From contig NC_079490.1 of NCBI RefSeq assembly GCF_020520425.1, positions 5,022,001 through 5,086,000 of the forward strand: a stretch of 64,000 nt of DNA, read 5' to 3'. Origin of the DNA: Spinacia oleracea (taxonomy: Eukaryota > Streptophyta > Magnoliopsida > Caryophyllales > Amaranthaceae). Under the pieces are notes generated by a model. It saw nothing but the letters and a program-made list of their open reading frames with translations, was not told the origin of the DNA and did not search any database. Shown one piece after another: positions 1 to 12,702 of the stretch; the first letter of the stretch is position 1; every line of letters starts with the position of its first letter. The translations under genes were made by a program, and so were the position numbers.

Positions 1-145
1 AAGTAAGATAAACACGGAACCTTGCAAAGACTTTTCACACATGAAGAGTATTTTAACAATAGAACTAATCTCTGCTAGTGACACTCAATCCCTAGAGAGT
101 TGCAGAGTATAGCTAACCACACTTCATATTGGAGGAAAAATAATG

Positions 146-2929
146 TGTAATCCCCCGTAAATTTAGAAATATTATTTATATATTTTAACGTATAGTTAAT
201 TATATTTAAATAAGAATTTACGAATTTTAGAAATAAATATATAATTAAAGTATATTTATTTTATTACATTTTAAATATTTTTAATGATTTATGAAATCAA
301 AAGTAATTTTAAAATTTTTCGTTGAAAAGAAATCGAATTACGAAAATTGATTGAATTTAGAAAACGATCCTATCCGGTTTTGAATTCGAATCCTAAAACT
401 AAACTCCTAAATCTAGCCCAATTTGATGAAGCCCAACATAATAAACCCAAATTTACTTCCTCCCTTCTCTTCCTACTTCACGTAAAAGAAAAAGAAAAAG
501 AAAAAAAAACCCCTCTCCTTCACTTCACGTGAAACCCTCCATTCACGTGAACCTGCAAAAACGCTCAAGTCACTTTGTCCCAGCCGCCGCCAGTCACCGG
601 CCACCTACGACCATCGGACCACCGCCAACCTCCCCTTCCGTCCGGTAACTCCTTCCTCCTCTCCTTCGTTCTTCTCTTTTTCTCTTTTGGTTTCGATTTT
701 GGTTCTTCCCCTTAATCATTGTCGTTCGTCCAGCCACTCGCAACCACCGCGAGTTCTTCCTCGCCGACAGCACCACAGCTGCCGCCCAGGACAACAACCA
801 GCCACGGCCGCTGCCTCCTCGTGCACCGCCGCCCAGCCTGCTCCTCCCTCCTTCCTCCTCCACGCAAGCACACTCTCCTCGCCACCATCACTGGTGTCAG
901 CCACCAGTCGCGCCGCACCGCTTGTCCGCCGCGACGTAGACCACCCGCCTGCTGCCGCCGCCACTGCCGCCGGCCAGCAACCCTTTTGTCTCTCTTTTTG
1001 GTTAATTCTTAAACCCTAAACTAATTAATGAATTGAATTACGTTTTAATGATTTAATTATGTTTCTTGAATTTAAATTATATTTGATTATGAATTTCAAG
1101 AATTATATGTTTGCATAATTAAATTATTAATTTCAGATTATATAAATGCATTGAAATATTGGTTTTTAATTATTTAAAGTATGAATTTTAAGGTTTTTAA
1201 TGATTTAAATCATGGTAGGATGTTTAGGAATTATTAAAGTTATTGTTATTATGATTTCAAACATGTTAATTATGTTTTGGAGTAGTTTGAAAGTAGTTAT
1301 ATTGCTGGAAATTCAAAGTATGATGCTTTGAAGAGTTTTCAACGAATTTCAATAATTAACATAATAAATATGATGCTAGGAAATCAAATATTCAAGTTTC
1401 GATATTGGGAAATGTTCTAATTATGTTTAGGAAGGGTTTGAAGCTCCCTAATGTTGCTGAAAATTCAATATGAATTGATATGAGTCTATATTGGTTGTTG
1501 TTAGGTGGAGAATTCTCCGTAGGCGACTTTTGAATTATTAAAGTGGCCTTGCAGTTTGTTTACACAAGGTACGTACATACCTGTGTGCTTGGAATGTGTG
1601 CTAATTGTTGAAACCATGTTGAATCTTGTTGTTGAACTTGGTTATGTTGATATTATTGTTGAACTTGGTGATGTTGATATTATGGACGAACTGGGTTATA
1701 TTGAATGTGCATGTTTAATACTGTTGGACAAACTTATTGAACTTATTTTGCACTATAAGAACTGTAACATGTTAGTATGGATGTTTGATACAAACATGTT
1801 GGTTGGGAACACTAGATTATTCTATATGATTGGGTTGGATCAATTGGTTGTTGTTCCCTTTCTATCTTTTCACTACTTTATAAGGGCGGAGGACCTTGTT
1901 TAGTAAGTTGAAACTTTATGCCCATATACAGGGTTGCTCATGGTTAAAGGAAAGGTTGGTTAAGTTGGAATGAGTCTTGATTGATGCTTTTATGATCACT
2001 TACTTAATTCCAAGATAAAAACAGTTGTGAACAAATGTGAATTGTCTGTCTTATGTAATGGTTGAGTCATAACGGAATCTCAATTTGTAAATCATGTAAA
2101 GTGAAACTGAATAGCAATAGCTTTAGACTGTGCACGTCTGAAGTGACGGACAAACAGGAGTTGGGGTTCATGGTGGTAGCCCATGGCCTTTTCTGGGACC
2201 GGATTGATCACCGTGTCCTATTTTTATTTAAACGTTCCTCGATATCGCAGGTCACTGAGGTTACGGAGTCGCGCCCGTACCTCGTCTTCCTTAGTGAAGA
2301 CTTCTGGATGGTCAACTCGGTCCATTGTCTATTTCAACTAAAATGATATTATGGTTATTAAGTCTAGCTTAGTCTAGTCAAGTATAATCGTCAAATTATT
2401 ATGTTTTGTCTGTCCTTACTTATATTTATTAGTATCATGTTAGGGGTGTGGGTTTGATAGTATCATGCTAGGATTGTTGTTGTTTTAGTATGTAGTACTC
2501 AGCTTTGCTGATTACGTGCTTTGTTTGTGTGTGTTGATCATGGCTATGCCTTATTGATCCTGTGATGACCCATCTTTGGTGAGCAGTCTCTAAGGATCAA
2601 TAAGCGTTGCCCATCTACAGGTTTGAAGATGATGCATCATTGGGATCGGGATTAGAGAGCTTGTAGTTCTATTCGTTTAATTAAGTGATTTAATTTGTTA
2701 ACTTGGATTTGAAATTTGTCGTACTATTCGTATTTCCTTAATTCAGTTAATTGGTTTGGACCTAATATGTAATAGATTATTTATGAACCTAAAAGTTAGT
2801 TTTATGTTTTCCGCTGCAAAATTCTGAATAAGCCGTAACGTTTTCACACGGGCGATAATGCCTTGATAATTCTCTATATTTTATATTAAAAGGTTATTTT
2901 AGAAAAGAGAGAATTGTCGGGGTGTTACA
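146..2929 (+). mobile_element. Solo LTR, probably Ty3/Gypsy (Tekay/Del-like)
   Basis: A 2.78-kb fossil LTR. It begins TGTAATCCCCCG and ends CGGGGTGTTACA, which are near-perfect inverted termini, and it is flanked on both sides by the same 5-bp target duplication TAATG (141-145 and 2930-2934). No gag, pol or second LTR lies between the duplications, so this is a solo LTR left by recombination between the two ends. A GC-rich, CT-rich block near 540-1010 lies inside. The TGTAA-CCCCG / CGGGGTGTTACA ends and the great length fit Tekay/Del chromoviruses, but that assignment is from recall of the family. Short ORFs within it are not genes. The exact duplication suggests moderate rather than great age. 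Confidence 0.88.
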
Positions 2930-3017
2930 TAATGTAATTAAATAATTTATCTTGTGAATATTCGGTATGATATTTTTAGAATTATTTTGGAGCAGTTTTC
3001 TAATATGTCTTACCTAA

Positions 3018-3430
3018 TCTATACCTAGTCTATACCTAGTATTTAAAAAGGATAATCATACATGATTAGATGACACGTGTCACCTAAAATGACATGTGTC
3101 ACCTCATTCTTTCATCCATGTATTTTGTATTTTTTAATTTTTCATGTTGTTTGTTATACGAAGCATTTCATAAGTTCAACACATCTTCCTCATCCAACAT
3201 CATTTCACCATTGAATTCATATTCAACCTCTCCTACTTCATCTCCCTCTTTAACACTTAATATTAATTCACCATATAATTTATATATTTTTTCAAATTAG
3301 AAATTTGATCACCTCTATATAAATAATATATCCTAACTAAAATCACAACCCTAAATAAAATTAACACTTTAAAAAACGGCTTAACAAACACTATATAATT
3401 GCTCGTTTTTTGAACGGGCTCCAAAGCTAG
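3018..3430 (+). mobile_element. Small nonautonomous Helitron candidate
   Basis: About 413 bp starting TCTATACC directly after an A and ending with a hairpin (GCTCGTT / GAACGGGC, one G-T pair), a short spacer and CTAG directly before a T. That is the expected A-[TC...CTAG]-T arrangement of a Helitron inserted between A and T. It has no coding capacity. The 5' end is less certain because TCTATACC is repeated 11 bp downstream. Confidence 0.55.
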
Positions 3431-5083
3431 TTACTTTAGTATATAAGCTTATTTATAGAGCCATAAAAACATCAATCAAATACAAAAGAGTTCTTTTCTC
3501 TATCTATACTAATATTTCAAAACACAATATTTTACTTGTCATGTGTCCCCTCCTTAAATTTCTATTTTTTTTCTTTTTCTTTAATTGATGTACTCATGAA
3601 GTCCTAATTTATTTTTTTTATTTCATTTCATTTTGTAATTGCATAAATCTCCATATTGTCATTAATATTATTTATGTTCATAATATCGTATTTCCTCCGT
3701 TCAGTTAAATCTGCACTTGTTTCGTAAATGAATTTATGTAACTTCGTAAATGATTTCATGTAATTTAATATTTTAATGGAGCCATTTTGAAAAATAAACC
3801 CCATAATAATTTGATTAATTAAAAAAATATATATGCATAAATATTGCATGAATATGAAAAGTTGTATATTTTATAGAAAAAAAAAATTTATTTGACTGAA
3901 AATAAATTGTAACATTTTTTAGAAATCCTGAGACTTTATCGCAACATTTTTCACTTTTTTAATTACTTTTTGTAGGAAAGTAATGTAAATGAATATATAT
4001 ATAAAGTAAGGTATAATCATTTTAGTCAAAATTATGAGTGAAATTGAAATTATAAGTATGACTTAATTATTTTTGAATAATTTATGATACTAAGTATTAT
4101 TTTAATTCTCCATTTCTAACATCGGAACTTTATGAAGGAAAATATTATTGAAGATATATTTAATTATACGGAGTATGTCTCATCACAATTATATCTCTGG
4201 TATTTTCACCAACGGTTCGTTACAATAGAAACTATATTTTCTTCAAATTCCATTTGTATTTGTTTTACAAGAAGGTATAAATAGATTATTCAAGAGATAT
4301 GTATTAAAAATTTGTAAAAAAAATGACGTTAAATTAATTTTGCGATAACTATAAAAAACCTAATACGGAGTTTCAATTTTTGTACAATACCTTAGTTTGC
4401 TCGATTCCGAGCTAAATAAAACATTAATGATTAGTTTATTACATACGAAATTGTATGCTCCATAAGACAAATTCCGACAAAAAAATCTATAAAATTAAGA
4501 AAATAAATATAATAGAACGTATTTCGTGAGATCAACAAGCCTTATAGAAATCATAAATACGGAGTACACAGTAAGCAATATAATATAAGTTAAACATGAA
4601 TTTTAATTTGGTTCAACTATTCAGTTTCAAAAATCTTAAATGAACACATTGATCAAGAGAGTGATCTTGGAGTATGAAAGCTTGATAGTTAGTTCCCATT
4701 TATCCATTGGCGACAATTTTCTTCTCTGATATAGATTCGATGCTTTATAATGTCTTATCTATTACTCCGTAGATGTTATTTTGATGCAATTAGTTGCTCT
4801 CATGTTAAAAGGGTAGAACAATTTTATAGCCCATCACCTTGTTAGTTCTTATTTACAATTTGTCACATTAATTAATACTTCCTCAGTTCTAATTTACGTA
4901 ACACAATTGAATTTTTGACACTATTCATACAAGCTCATTTGACTTCCTTTTGTGATTTATACTAAAAAAAAAATATAGTTGTATGAGATCTTATTAGATT
5001 CGTTTCAATAAATATTTTTCAAATATTAACTTTTTATAATTTTTTCTTATTTTTAATAAAAGATATTAATGTTTAAAATCGTA
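3431..5083. other. Gene-free AT-rich spacer
   Basis: No convincing gene. The DNA is AT-rich with many stops in all frames. Several short words such as tacggagta recur. A Helitron-like start (A followed by TCTATACTAATATTT) occurs at 3503, but no matching CTAG hairpin end could be paired with it. Confidence 0.6.
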
Positions 5084-5502
5084 CTCCCTCCATTTCTTTT
5101 TGTTGTATCCGTTTCCATTTTAAGCGTTTCTTTTTGTTGTATCCGTTTCTATTTTTGGACATACATTTTATCCTAAAATACTCTTACATTTCTATCTAAT
5201 TACCAAAATACCTAAAGATTCAACCCATATTCACACCTAAATTTCCCCACCCCTATTATTTAATTCTTTTCCCTTCCCCATATACCCACTCTCTCACCTC
5301 CTCTATCACTCATCATTATCACTCCTCTCTCTTACCTTATTTCTTTATTATTTTCTCTCTTCTTTTTTTATTATAATTTCTTACATACAATCATTTTTCT
5401 TACACCCAATCATTACATTTATACCAATACAAACCAAGATTTCAATTTTCTTAAAAACTCCCCACTTTCTTAAATGGATACATCAAAAAGAAATGGAGGG
5501 AG
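5084..5502. mobile_element. Stowaway-like MITE
   Basis: 419 bp with inverted ends CTCCCTCCATTTCTTTTTG and its complement, flanked by TA on both sides (5082-5083 and 5503-5504), the duplication typical of Tc1/mariner Stowaway elements. Just inside the left end the sequence TTTCTTTTTGTTGTATCC is repeated. Non-coding. Confidence 0.85.
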
Positions 5503-7172
5503 TACATTAACAAACATGGCTAAATAATAGTGTCATTTCAAAAAATAGCAGCGAAAGTATAAGCAATACTTTCCTAAAAAAAAAATATGTCAAACAAACG
5601 TGTCGTTTGGAAAGGACAATTGACTCCTGTTAGTTCTGTAGACTGTACTCACTGTAGTCCTGTGAGGCTGTGACTCTGTGTGAGTCCTGTCCTAACTAAT
5701 AGAGTCCGAATCTCCGGCGAGCGGCGGACAATGGCGGTTGTGATTTCGACGGAGATGGCTCAAAATAACGCCCAGTCCAAACACCTACTCAACTTCTGAC
5801 AACCTCCCCTCGGACAAACCACTGCCTCACCACCTCCGGCGACACTCTTTCAACCAGCATCTCCACCGACTTCATGCTCAGATCTGAATTCTTATTCTCT
5901 CTCCTCCCAAAGGTATTGATGTTCAAAACGTAATACTTAAATTTCAATTTCAGTCCAATCGCCTTCTTGAATTTCTTATTATTTCGGTTAATAAATCTGA
6001 AATTTCCAGCGATTGGCCTTGTTCTCCGTCCAAAATGACGCCTTAACGAGTTGATTTGTTCTTCATTTCTGAATTTTCCGGCGATTAGCTTCCGTTCTCC
6101 GTCCTAAGTGACGCCCTTGCTGTGCTGGTAAGCTCAAATTTTTCTTCTATTTTTATTTGTTCAATATCACAAATTCACAATTTGTTACTGCATAAGTGCA
6201 TATGCATTTGATAAGATTTTTTTTGGAGGGAAGATTTGTTATGAAATTTAGGTATGGCTACTTTCAGTTTCATTTTAAATCCTAATTATTAATTATATTC
6301 CACACCAAAATTTTAAATTCTAAACTTTTATTGCTCCTAATACTCTCCCTAATATATCAATGTAGTAACAGGTTTGAATGTCAACTAGCTTTGTTGATTT
6401 TAGACTTTTAGGTTTGTTGATTTTAGTCTTTTAGGTTTGGGGTGTGCGAGATCGAATCCCATCACATAGCCATTCGTGTCCCCCTATGTTACTTCGACAT
6501 TCTAGTTGAAGGAGGGCGTAGGTGTAGGATCCTCCTATCCTTCGACACAACATGACACCCAAATATATAGTGACTTTGTATGAAATGTATTATATCTAGA
6601 CTGTCAGAGGAGTGACGGATCCTCTGATTCCTTGTCGGACATAACACCCAAATAAGAGTCCGAGCAAGTAGATGTCTCTCATATCAATAAGAAAATTTTG
6701 TTTCTTTTTTATGAATTAAGGAGTATTTAAATAGCCTCTACTTTTGGGGGGGTGTGTGTTACGGAGAATATAACTACTCACTAGGACCAACTGCTGCTTG
6801 ATGAAATTAAGTACGGAGATGAGACATATAATAAGATGGAAGGTCTCCACTATCTACCCAAACTGCGGCAAGGCTGATCTATTTTAATTAAGTCTACATA
6901 AGCCTTGTTGCATAGTATTACTTGTATAGAATAATGGCAATTTGCATAGACTTTTGTAGATTAGTGCTTTTTGCTTCGCTGGCGTATGTTCTCCAAACTC
7001 CAGATCTTCTTTAGTCTACCCAAATCGTATAATAAAATTACAGAAGACGACTTTGGCGCTGCTAGTTTTGACTCTTGCTGCAGCCTTAAAATATAGGTGA
7101 TCAGGGATGTGAAGACCTTAATGAAGTTCAAGTTTCAACATACAATCTATTCATAGGAAACAAAGCTCAAAA
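5503..7172. other. Spacer upstream of the first WAK gene
   Basis: No complete gene. Around 5700-5900 is a GC-richer, untranslated-leader-like stretch rich in CTCCGGCGA-type words. A unit of about 46 bp containing 'GTTCTCCGTCC' occurs twice in direct orientation (about 6003-6052 and 6070-6120). A second direct repeat with 'ggatcctc...acacccaaat' lies at about 6525-6655. A motif CTTTTGTAGATTAGTGC at 6951-6967 recurs upstream of the second WAK and inside the fourth WAK's first intron. Confidence 0.5.
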
Positions 7173-10100
7173 ATGTTGAAATGGGGAAATATTGTTGTTG
7201 CTGTGATGTGGGTGATACTAGCTATATTATGTCTCCAAATTATTGTGGGTTTTCCATTAGCAGCAGCATCTAATGTTCCCTCACAGATAGAGATAGCCCT
7301 TTCCAATTGCCCCGATAAGTGTGGCAATATCACCATCCCATACCCATTTGGCATAGGGGATAAATGTCATTACAATAACCCGATAGATGGTATTTACTTC
7401 AAGCTCACTTGTGACAATAGTACAGAGCCTCCAACTCTAATTAATGATGCCAATTTAGAGGTTGTAAGCATAACTTTAGAAGGCGAATTCAGGGTACTTC
7501 ACTATGTTTCATTTAGCTGCTATGACAAAGATGGCGAGGTTCATTTTGTATCTAAGATCGATTTGTTAAGAAGATTTACTATATCGCCCACACAAAACTC
7601 TCTTGTTGCCATTGGTTGCGACACTTATGCATGGTTTGGTGGTACAGGAATCACTAATGCTACACTCTTCAATTCTGGATGCATGACTCTATGTAATAAA
7701 GCACAAAAAGATCTTTTGGGGAATAAGTGCTCCGGTATTGGTTGTTGTATGGGTTTCATCCCAGATAGCGTGAACAATATTAGCATTGAGGCCAAGAGTT
7801 ATCATAATCACCAGAATGTGTTAGATTTCAATCCATGCAGTGTTGCATTTTTGGTTGCAAATGATGCAATGCCCTCTTCTCTTGGGGATTTTCTAACCCA
7901 TAATGCCACATATTTCAAGAACTTGCGGCTTCCAGTGGCTCACCATTGGACAGTTGGAACAAAAGATTGTGAAGCTGCAAAATCATCAGGGGAGTTCATA
8001 TGCAAGAGAAATAGCGCGTGCCGTAACTTGTCATACCAAAGGGGATACCACTGCCAATGCAACCCCGGTTTCCAGGGTAACCCCTACCTTCATGATTGCC
8101 AGGGTAATTCCTTCTTCTTAGTTCTTATTTCGTTGCATATTTTTAGCAATGGTACACACAACTTCACTGAAAGGGTACACTAATTATTGATTCTAAGCAT
8201 TAGGAGAACAATATCATAGTAATATCAATTATCATGTGTTTATATTTAGATATTGATGAATGCACGCAAGGAAATCACAATTTTTGTAAAGAGCCAGCAT
8301 ATTGCGTCAACACTGTTGGAAGCTATGAATGCTTATGCCCACAAGGCTACATCGGAAATGGCACGGCGAATTATCCGTGTATTCTTGATCCTAATAGTGC
8401 TCATCGTAGCCAATATAAATTGTTGGTAGGTATGTGGACCTATGAACATTTTCTTTCTGCAGTCTCTTTTCTTGAACTCCCCCCGTAAAACTTTTGCTTC
8501 ACATATTCTTGTATATTATTTTGTTAATGATAAAATGAAGTATGCATGACATCTTCCATTAGGAAGGTTAGGTGCACTATATTTTGAAATATTTGAAGGC
8601 TGGATCATTCTTGTAAATTTTAAAATGTTGGGTTTTGTAATGAGGTGACAAGAAGCTTTAATTAATAGGCGCATAAGTTTCCTAATTTAGAATTGTTTGC
8701 TCCTTTGGTTGTTGTTGTTTGTTGTTGATGGCTGTTGTTGCTCTGGTTCATTTCCCCCTGAGTCAGCAGTGACGGTTGTTGTTGGTTGTTGTTGCTCCTC
8801 TGGTTCATTTGTCATATGATTCATATCCAATCCGTCTGAACCATTACTTTGCTTATTGAGACTTTTGAGCAACTGCATAAGCTGGTGGTAATGGTTTGTC
8901 CTCTTGGTGTGAGAGTTCTGTTGGTTTGATTTTGCATTTTCAGGACCTTCCCCATCTTCTGCCAATTCAATCTTTTGTTCTTACCGAACTTATTTGGATA
9001 TAATGGACTTTTCAACCTCTGTCTTTGGCAGTATGGTGTGTCCTGGAAATTTACAAAGATCGCATAAATAATTGTGATTTATCTGTCTACTGCCATGGTT
9101 AAATGTTTGTCCACTGGTACTGTGTGACCTTGTTACCCTGAAGTTGAGATAGGTCTTGCAAGAATTCCCAAGGTTGTTTTATCCTTTACCTTGGATAGAA
9201 GCATACCTATACTGCACCACCGTTACTGCTGATTCAGGGTAAAATTGCGTGTGGTCACTGACTTCCTTAGGTTTCTTTTGTTATATAACAAGATGATGTT
9301 AGGTGCAGGCTTCATTATTAGACTAGTGCCTCATACTCTCATAGTACTGCATAATTGTCGTTGTGTCCCATAAAAATTTTCACTTGTCTTTTATCTTCCT
9401 GATATTTCAGCAGTTTCTCAGTGATGTTACATAACAAATTGTTAAAATGGTCAATTCCAATCAGTTCATTCTACAACCAAGAACAAATGGGTAGAGGGTC
9501 AATACCATTCAGTTCATTCCACATTAGTCTCTTGGTGACGTTACAAGTTTAACCAATAGCAGAATTTGATTTAGGTGTATAGCAAGAAGATGACAGCTAT
9601 GAACAAGATTCAATTTTGAGGTAAAAACTGGAAGTTCAATTGATTTTTCAGAGAGCTATGATACCATATTAAACTAGCAGGAACTCAGAGTATTTAAATC
9701 CTTCATTGCCATCACTTGCAACTCTGGTTCTCCATTTTTCATTGAGTATTTCCTGTTTTAATACAAGTACGGATTACATACCAAAAACACGGAGAAAGTT
9801 TACAGCTGCTTATCCTTATTATATATACAGTTCAGGAAAAAAGAAACTACTTAGAACCACAGTCTAGAAACTAAGCTAATAAACTAACTGATGTCACAAG
9901 ATGAAGAATTTTAGAAAATATATGTGACTGCTACTGAACTGCTTCTTGTTGTTTTCTTGCCTTTCACACACTATTTCTGAAATGTGCTAGTACAATAATC
10001 AACCATATAAACTGCAGGACTCAGCGTGACCTTAGGATCAGTACTTTCCTTTCTTGTTGGGTTGTGGTTATATTCAGTAATCAAAAGAAGACAAGCTGTC

Positions 10101-11231
10101 AGGCAAAGAGCTAAACACTTTCAGAGGAATGGGGGTCTGTTGCTGCAACAAGAAGTGTCTACCGATGAAGTTGTAGCAAGAATGAAAATATTCACGATCG
10201 TTGAGCTAGAGAAAGCTACTGATCACTTTAATGAGGATAGAATACTTGGACAAGGAGGCCGTGGTACTGTATATAAAGGGATGTTAGGTGAAGGAAGAAT
10301 TGTTGCCATAAAGAAGTCTAAAATAGTGGAGGGAGAGAACCAAGTGACAGAGTTCATCAATGAAATGGTGATTTTATCACGAATAAATCATCGGAATATA
10401 GTGAAGTTGTTGGGGTGTTGTTTGGAGACGGAAGTCCCATTACTAGTGTACGAGTTTATCCCCAATGGAACACTTTTTCGTCATATTCATAACCCATGTG
10501 AAGAGTTTCCCATCACTTGGAAATTGAGGTTACAAATTGCTTCTGATTCAGCTGGAGCACTTGCTTATTTACACTCTTCCTCTTCTATTCCCATCTTTCA
10601 CAGGGACATCAAATCTTCCAACATATTGTTAGACGACATGTACAGGGCAAAGTTATCAGATTTTGGGACTTCAAGATTTGTGGCTATTAATAGAACCCAT
10701 GTAACTACACGTGTTATGGGAACTTTTGGTTATCTAGATCCCGAATACTTCCGATCCAGTCAATTTACCGAAAAGAGTGATGTTTATAGTTTCGGTGTTG
10801 TCCTTGTTGAGCTTCTGACAGGACAAAAGGCAATACGTGCTACGTTGGAGGACTTGGAACAAGATAGAAGTTTGGCATCATGGTTTGTTACCCACATGGA
10901 AAACTCTAGCCTCCTTGATATTGTAGATTCTCATATCCTACAAGAGGCTTCGAAGGAAGAGTTTCACACAATTGCTAATCTCGCATTGCGGTGTTTAAAC
11001 TTGGATGGCAAGAGAAGACCGGGAATGAAAGAAGTGTTGTTAGAGATAGAAATGGTCTTGTCACTTCATTTACCTCAAATGGTTGAACCAAAGAAGCAAG
11101 AATTTGAACAAGTGTTTACTGGGACAATGAAAAGTTCACACTACGATTGTATTTCAAGTTCGTGCACGTTTTCTTTGGAAGGTACGTCTCTAAGTTCCGC
11201 TGAAGAGTCTCTGTTGTTCAATACTAGATGA
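7173..11231 (+). CDS. Wall-associated receptor kinase, WAK copy 1 (3 exons)
   Basis: Plasma-membrane receptor kinase predicted to bind pectin/oligogalacturonides outside and signal through a Ser/Thr kinase inside. Exons 7173-8103, 8250-8429 and 10018-11231 join in phase 1/phase 1 to give 774 aa without a break. Visible in order: signal peptide (about 1-32); GUB_WAK galacturonan-binding region with [13 protein letters not shown]; an EGF module near the end of exon 1; a Ca-binding EGF in exon 2 (DIDEC...[12 protein letters not shown]); a TM segment at about 377-392; a kinase with GQGGRG loop (about 448-453), VAIKK lysine (469), [11 protein letters not shown] and GYLDPEYF. All catalytic residues are present, so it should be an active RD kinase. 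It is the most divergent ectodomain of the four tandem copies. The start is the first ATG before the hydrophobic leader. Family assignment is sure; ligand is inferred. Confidence 0.93.
8430..10017 (+). other. Long second intron of WAK copy 1
   Basis: 1588-bp intron between the Ca-binding EGF exon and the kinase exon, AG|GTATGT donor and CTGCAG acceptor. It contains a GTT/GTTGTTGC-rich low-complexity patch at about 8698-8800 (glutamine/asparagine-rich on the minus strand, not a gene). I recognise no transposon in it. Confidence 0.7.
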
Positions 11232-12122
11232 TGCAGATCAGATATCTTCAAATTTATAATATGTACAACAAACTGTACATACTTTAAATTGAAGGATATT
11301 ATGTTAAACTTTTACCAACATGAGTGTATTTTAAGCCTATATCTTTGGTTAAACCACTTGTACATTTTCAGTTTTTGTTTAACCGGAAGGTTAACAACCG
11401 AAAAAGACCCCCTATCTCATGGAGTCCGGGTGGTAGTGTGGTACATAGGTCGCTTTCGTCTAAGTGGCCGTATGCAAAATGTTAACTTTTCCCTCCAAGT
11501 TGGTCGTCTTTAGGGTTGTCAAATCGGGGTCATTGGTCGGTTACGGTCGGGGTAAAACCGCTTCGGAGATAATCGGATAATGTTTTGTGCAGTGTCATTG
11601 TGCTCATGCGGATTGAATGTATGAATTCTTTTTGGGTCACTTCAGTTTTTGTCGGATGTCAGTTGGATTGGGTTGCATGGAACAAAAACTCGGTCGTTCA
11701 GTTACGGAACGACCGCTTTGTAACGGAAATTTGAATGAGCGTTCCGAGAAACCCCGTTTTATAACGGTGCGATGGAAATCACCTCCGACTCGCCGCGACG
11801 GCCGTTACATAACGGTGGAACGCCGTTCCATAACCGTTCCACAATTTAAACGGCCGAAAAATTTCTGGAAATTTTGAAAATTGAGACCAAATTTAAAACC
11901 CTAGATCTGCAATTGGGGGATTTCGAGACATCTACGAAGCTCAAATTGATAGGGCTTCTGGTCGCCTGAGTGTTGCGACTTGCGAGTCTTCACTGGGTTT
12001 CATGGCCGAAAACTAATCTCCGGCGTGGTTAGAGGAGAGAGGTGACCGGTCTGGTTAGACTGTTAGAGGAGAGAGGTGAGAGGGGAGGGAAGTCTCGGAA
12101 GATGAAAACCCAAACACGAATA

Positions 12123-12367
12123 CTCCCTCCGTCCCTTAAGACACTTGAATTGACTTATTAATTTAATGGGTGGTAGTTGATAGTGGGGTATCTTTAAAAT
12201 ATAGTTGGTGTGAATTTTTAAATGATTTTTTTGTAGGGAGTGGGTTAGTAGGGAAGTGTGGGAAATAATATAATATTGGTAAAAAAAAAATCATTTATAG
12301 AAGCGGTGCAAGTATTAAGTGACGGCCCGGAAAGGAAAGCGGTGCCAGTATTAAGGGACGGAAGGAG
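12123..12367. mobile_element. Stowaway MITE nested in hAT element
   Basis: 245 bp, ends CTCCCTCCGTCCCTTAAG and its imperfect complement ending GGACGGAAGGAG, bordered by TA at 12121-12122 and 12368-12369. The right side repeats 'aagcggtgc.agtattaag.gac' twice in tandem. Confidence 0.8.
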
Positions 12368-12452
12368 TACTTTTTAAACCATAGAATTATTAAATAAGTA
12401 AATAAATGCATTTACAATCCTGTTGCCATGTGTGATAGGAGGAATTATAAAT

Positions 12453-12702
12453 CAATATCTGATATGTATTGTATCACCCACTAAACGACAAAATAGGGAT
12501 AAGACAAACGCTAAAGGACAAAATTTTTTTTTTTTTAAAATGGCATCCGTTTTTAGAAAATGGCATTGGTTATTTAAAAATGGCATCAATTTTTCCAAAA
12601 TGACATTTGTTCTTTGAAAAATAGCACCTGCTTTAATTTTTTTCTTATCTCTATTTTGTCGTTTAGAAAATAGAGATAAGAAAAATACATATCAGATATT
12701 GG
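12453..12702. repeat. Foldback (inverted-repeat) element
   Basis: About 250 bp whose arms are inverted: CAATATCTGATATGTATT at 12453-12470 matches the complement near 12684-12702, and the pairing continues inward through the AAACGACAAAATAGGGATAAG region. Between the arms lie about four tandem degenerate copies of an 'AAAATGGCAT' unit of roughly 20 bp. It could fold into a long hairpin. Type of element not recognised. Confidence 0.75.

Noticed and set aside
594-1019. Open frames on both strands rich in Pro/Arg/Ala
   Set aside because: They lie within the GC-rich part of the solo LTR.
3503-3560. Helitron-like 5' start A|TCTATACTAATATTT
   Set aside because: No hairpin plus CTAG end could be paired with it.
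8687-8965. Gln/Asn-rich minus-strand frame
   Set aside because: Caused by a GTT-rich low-complexity tract in a WAK intron.
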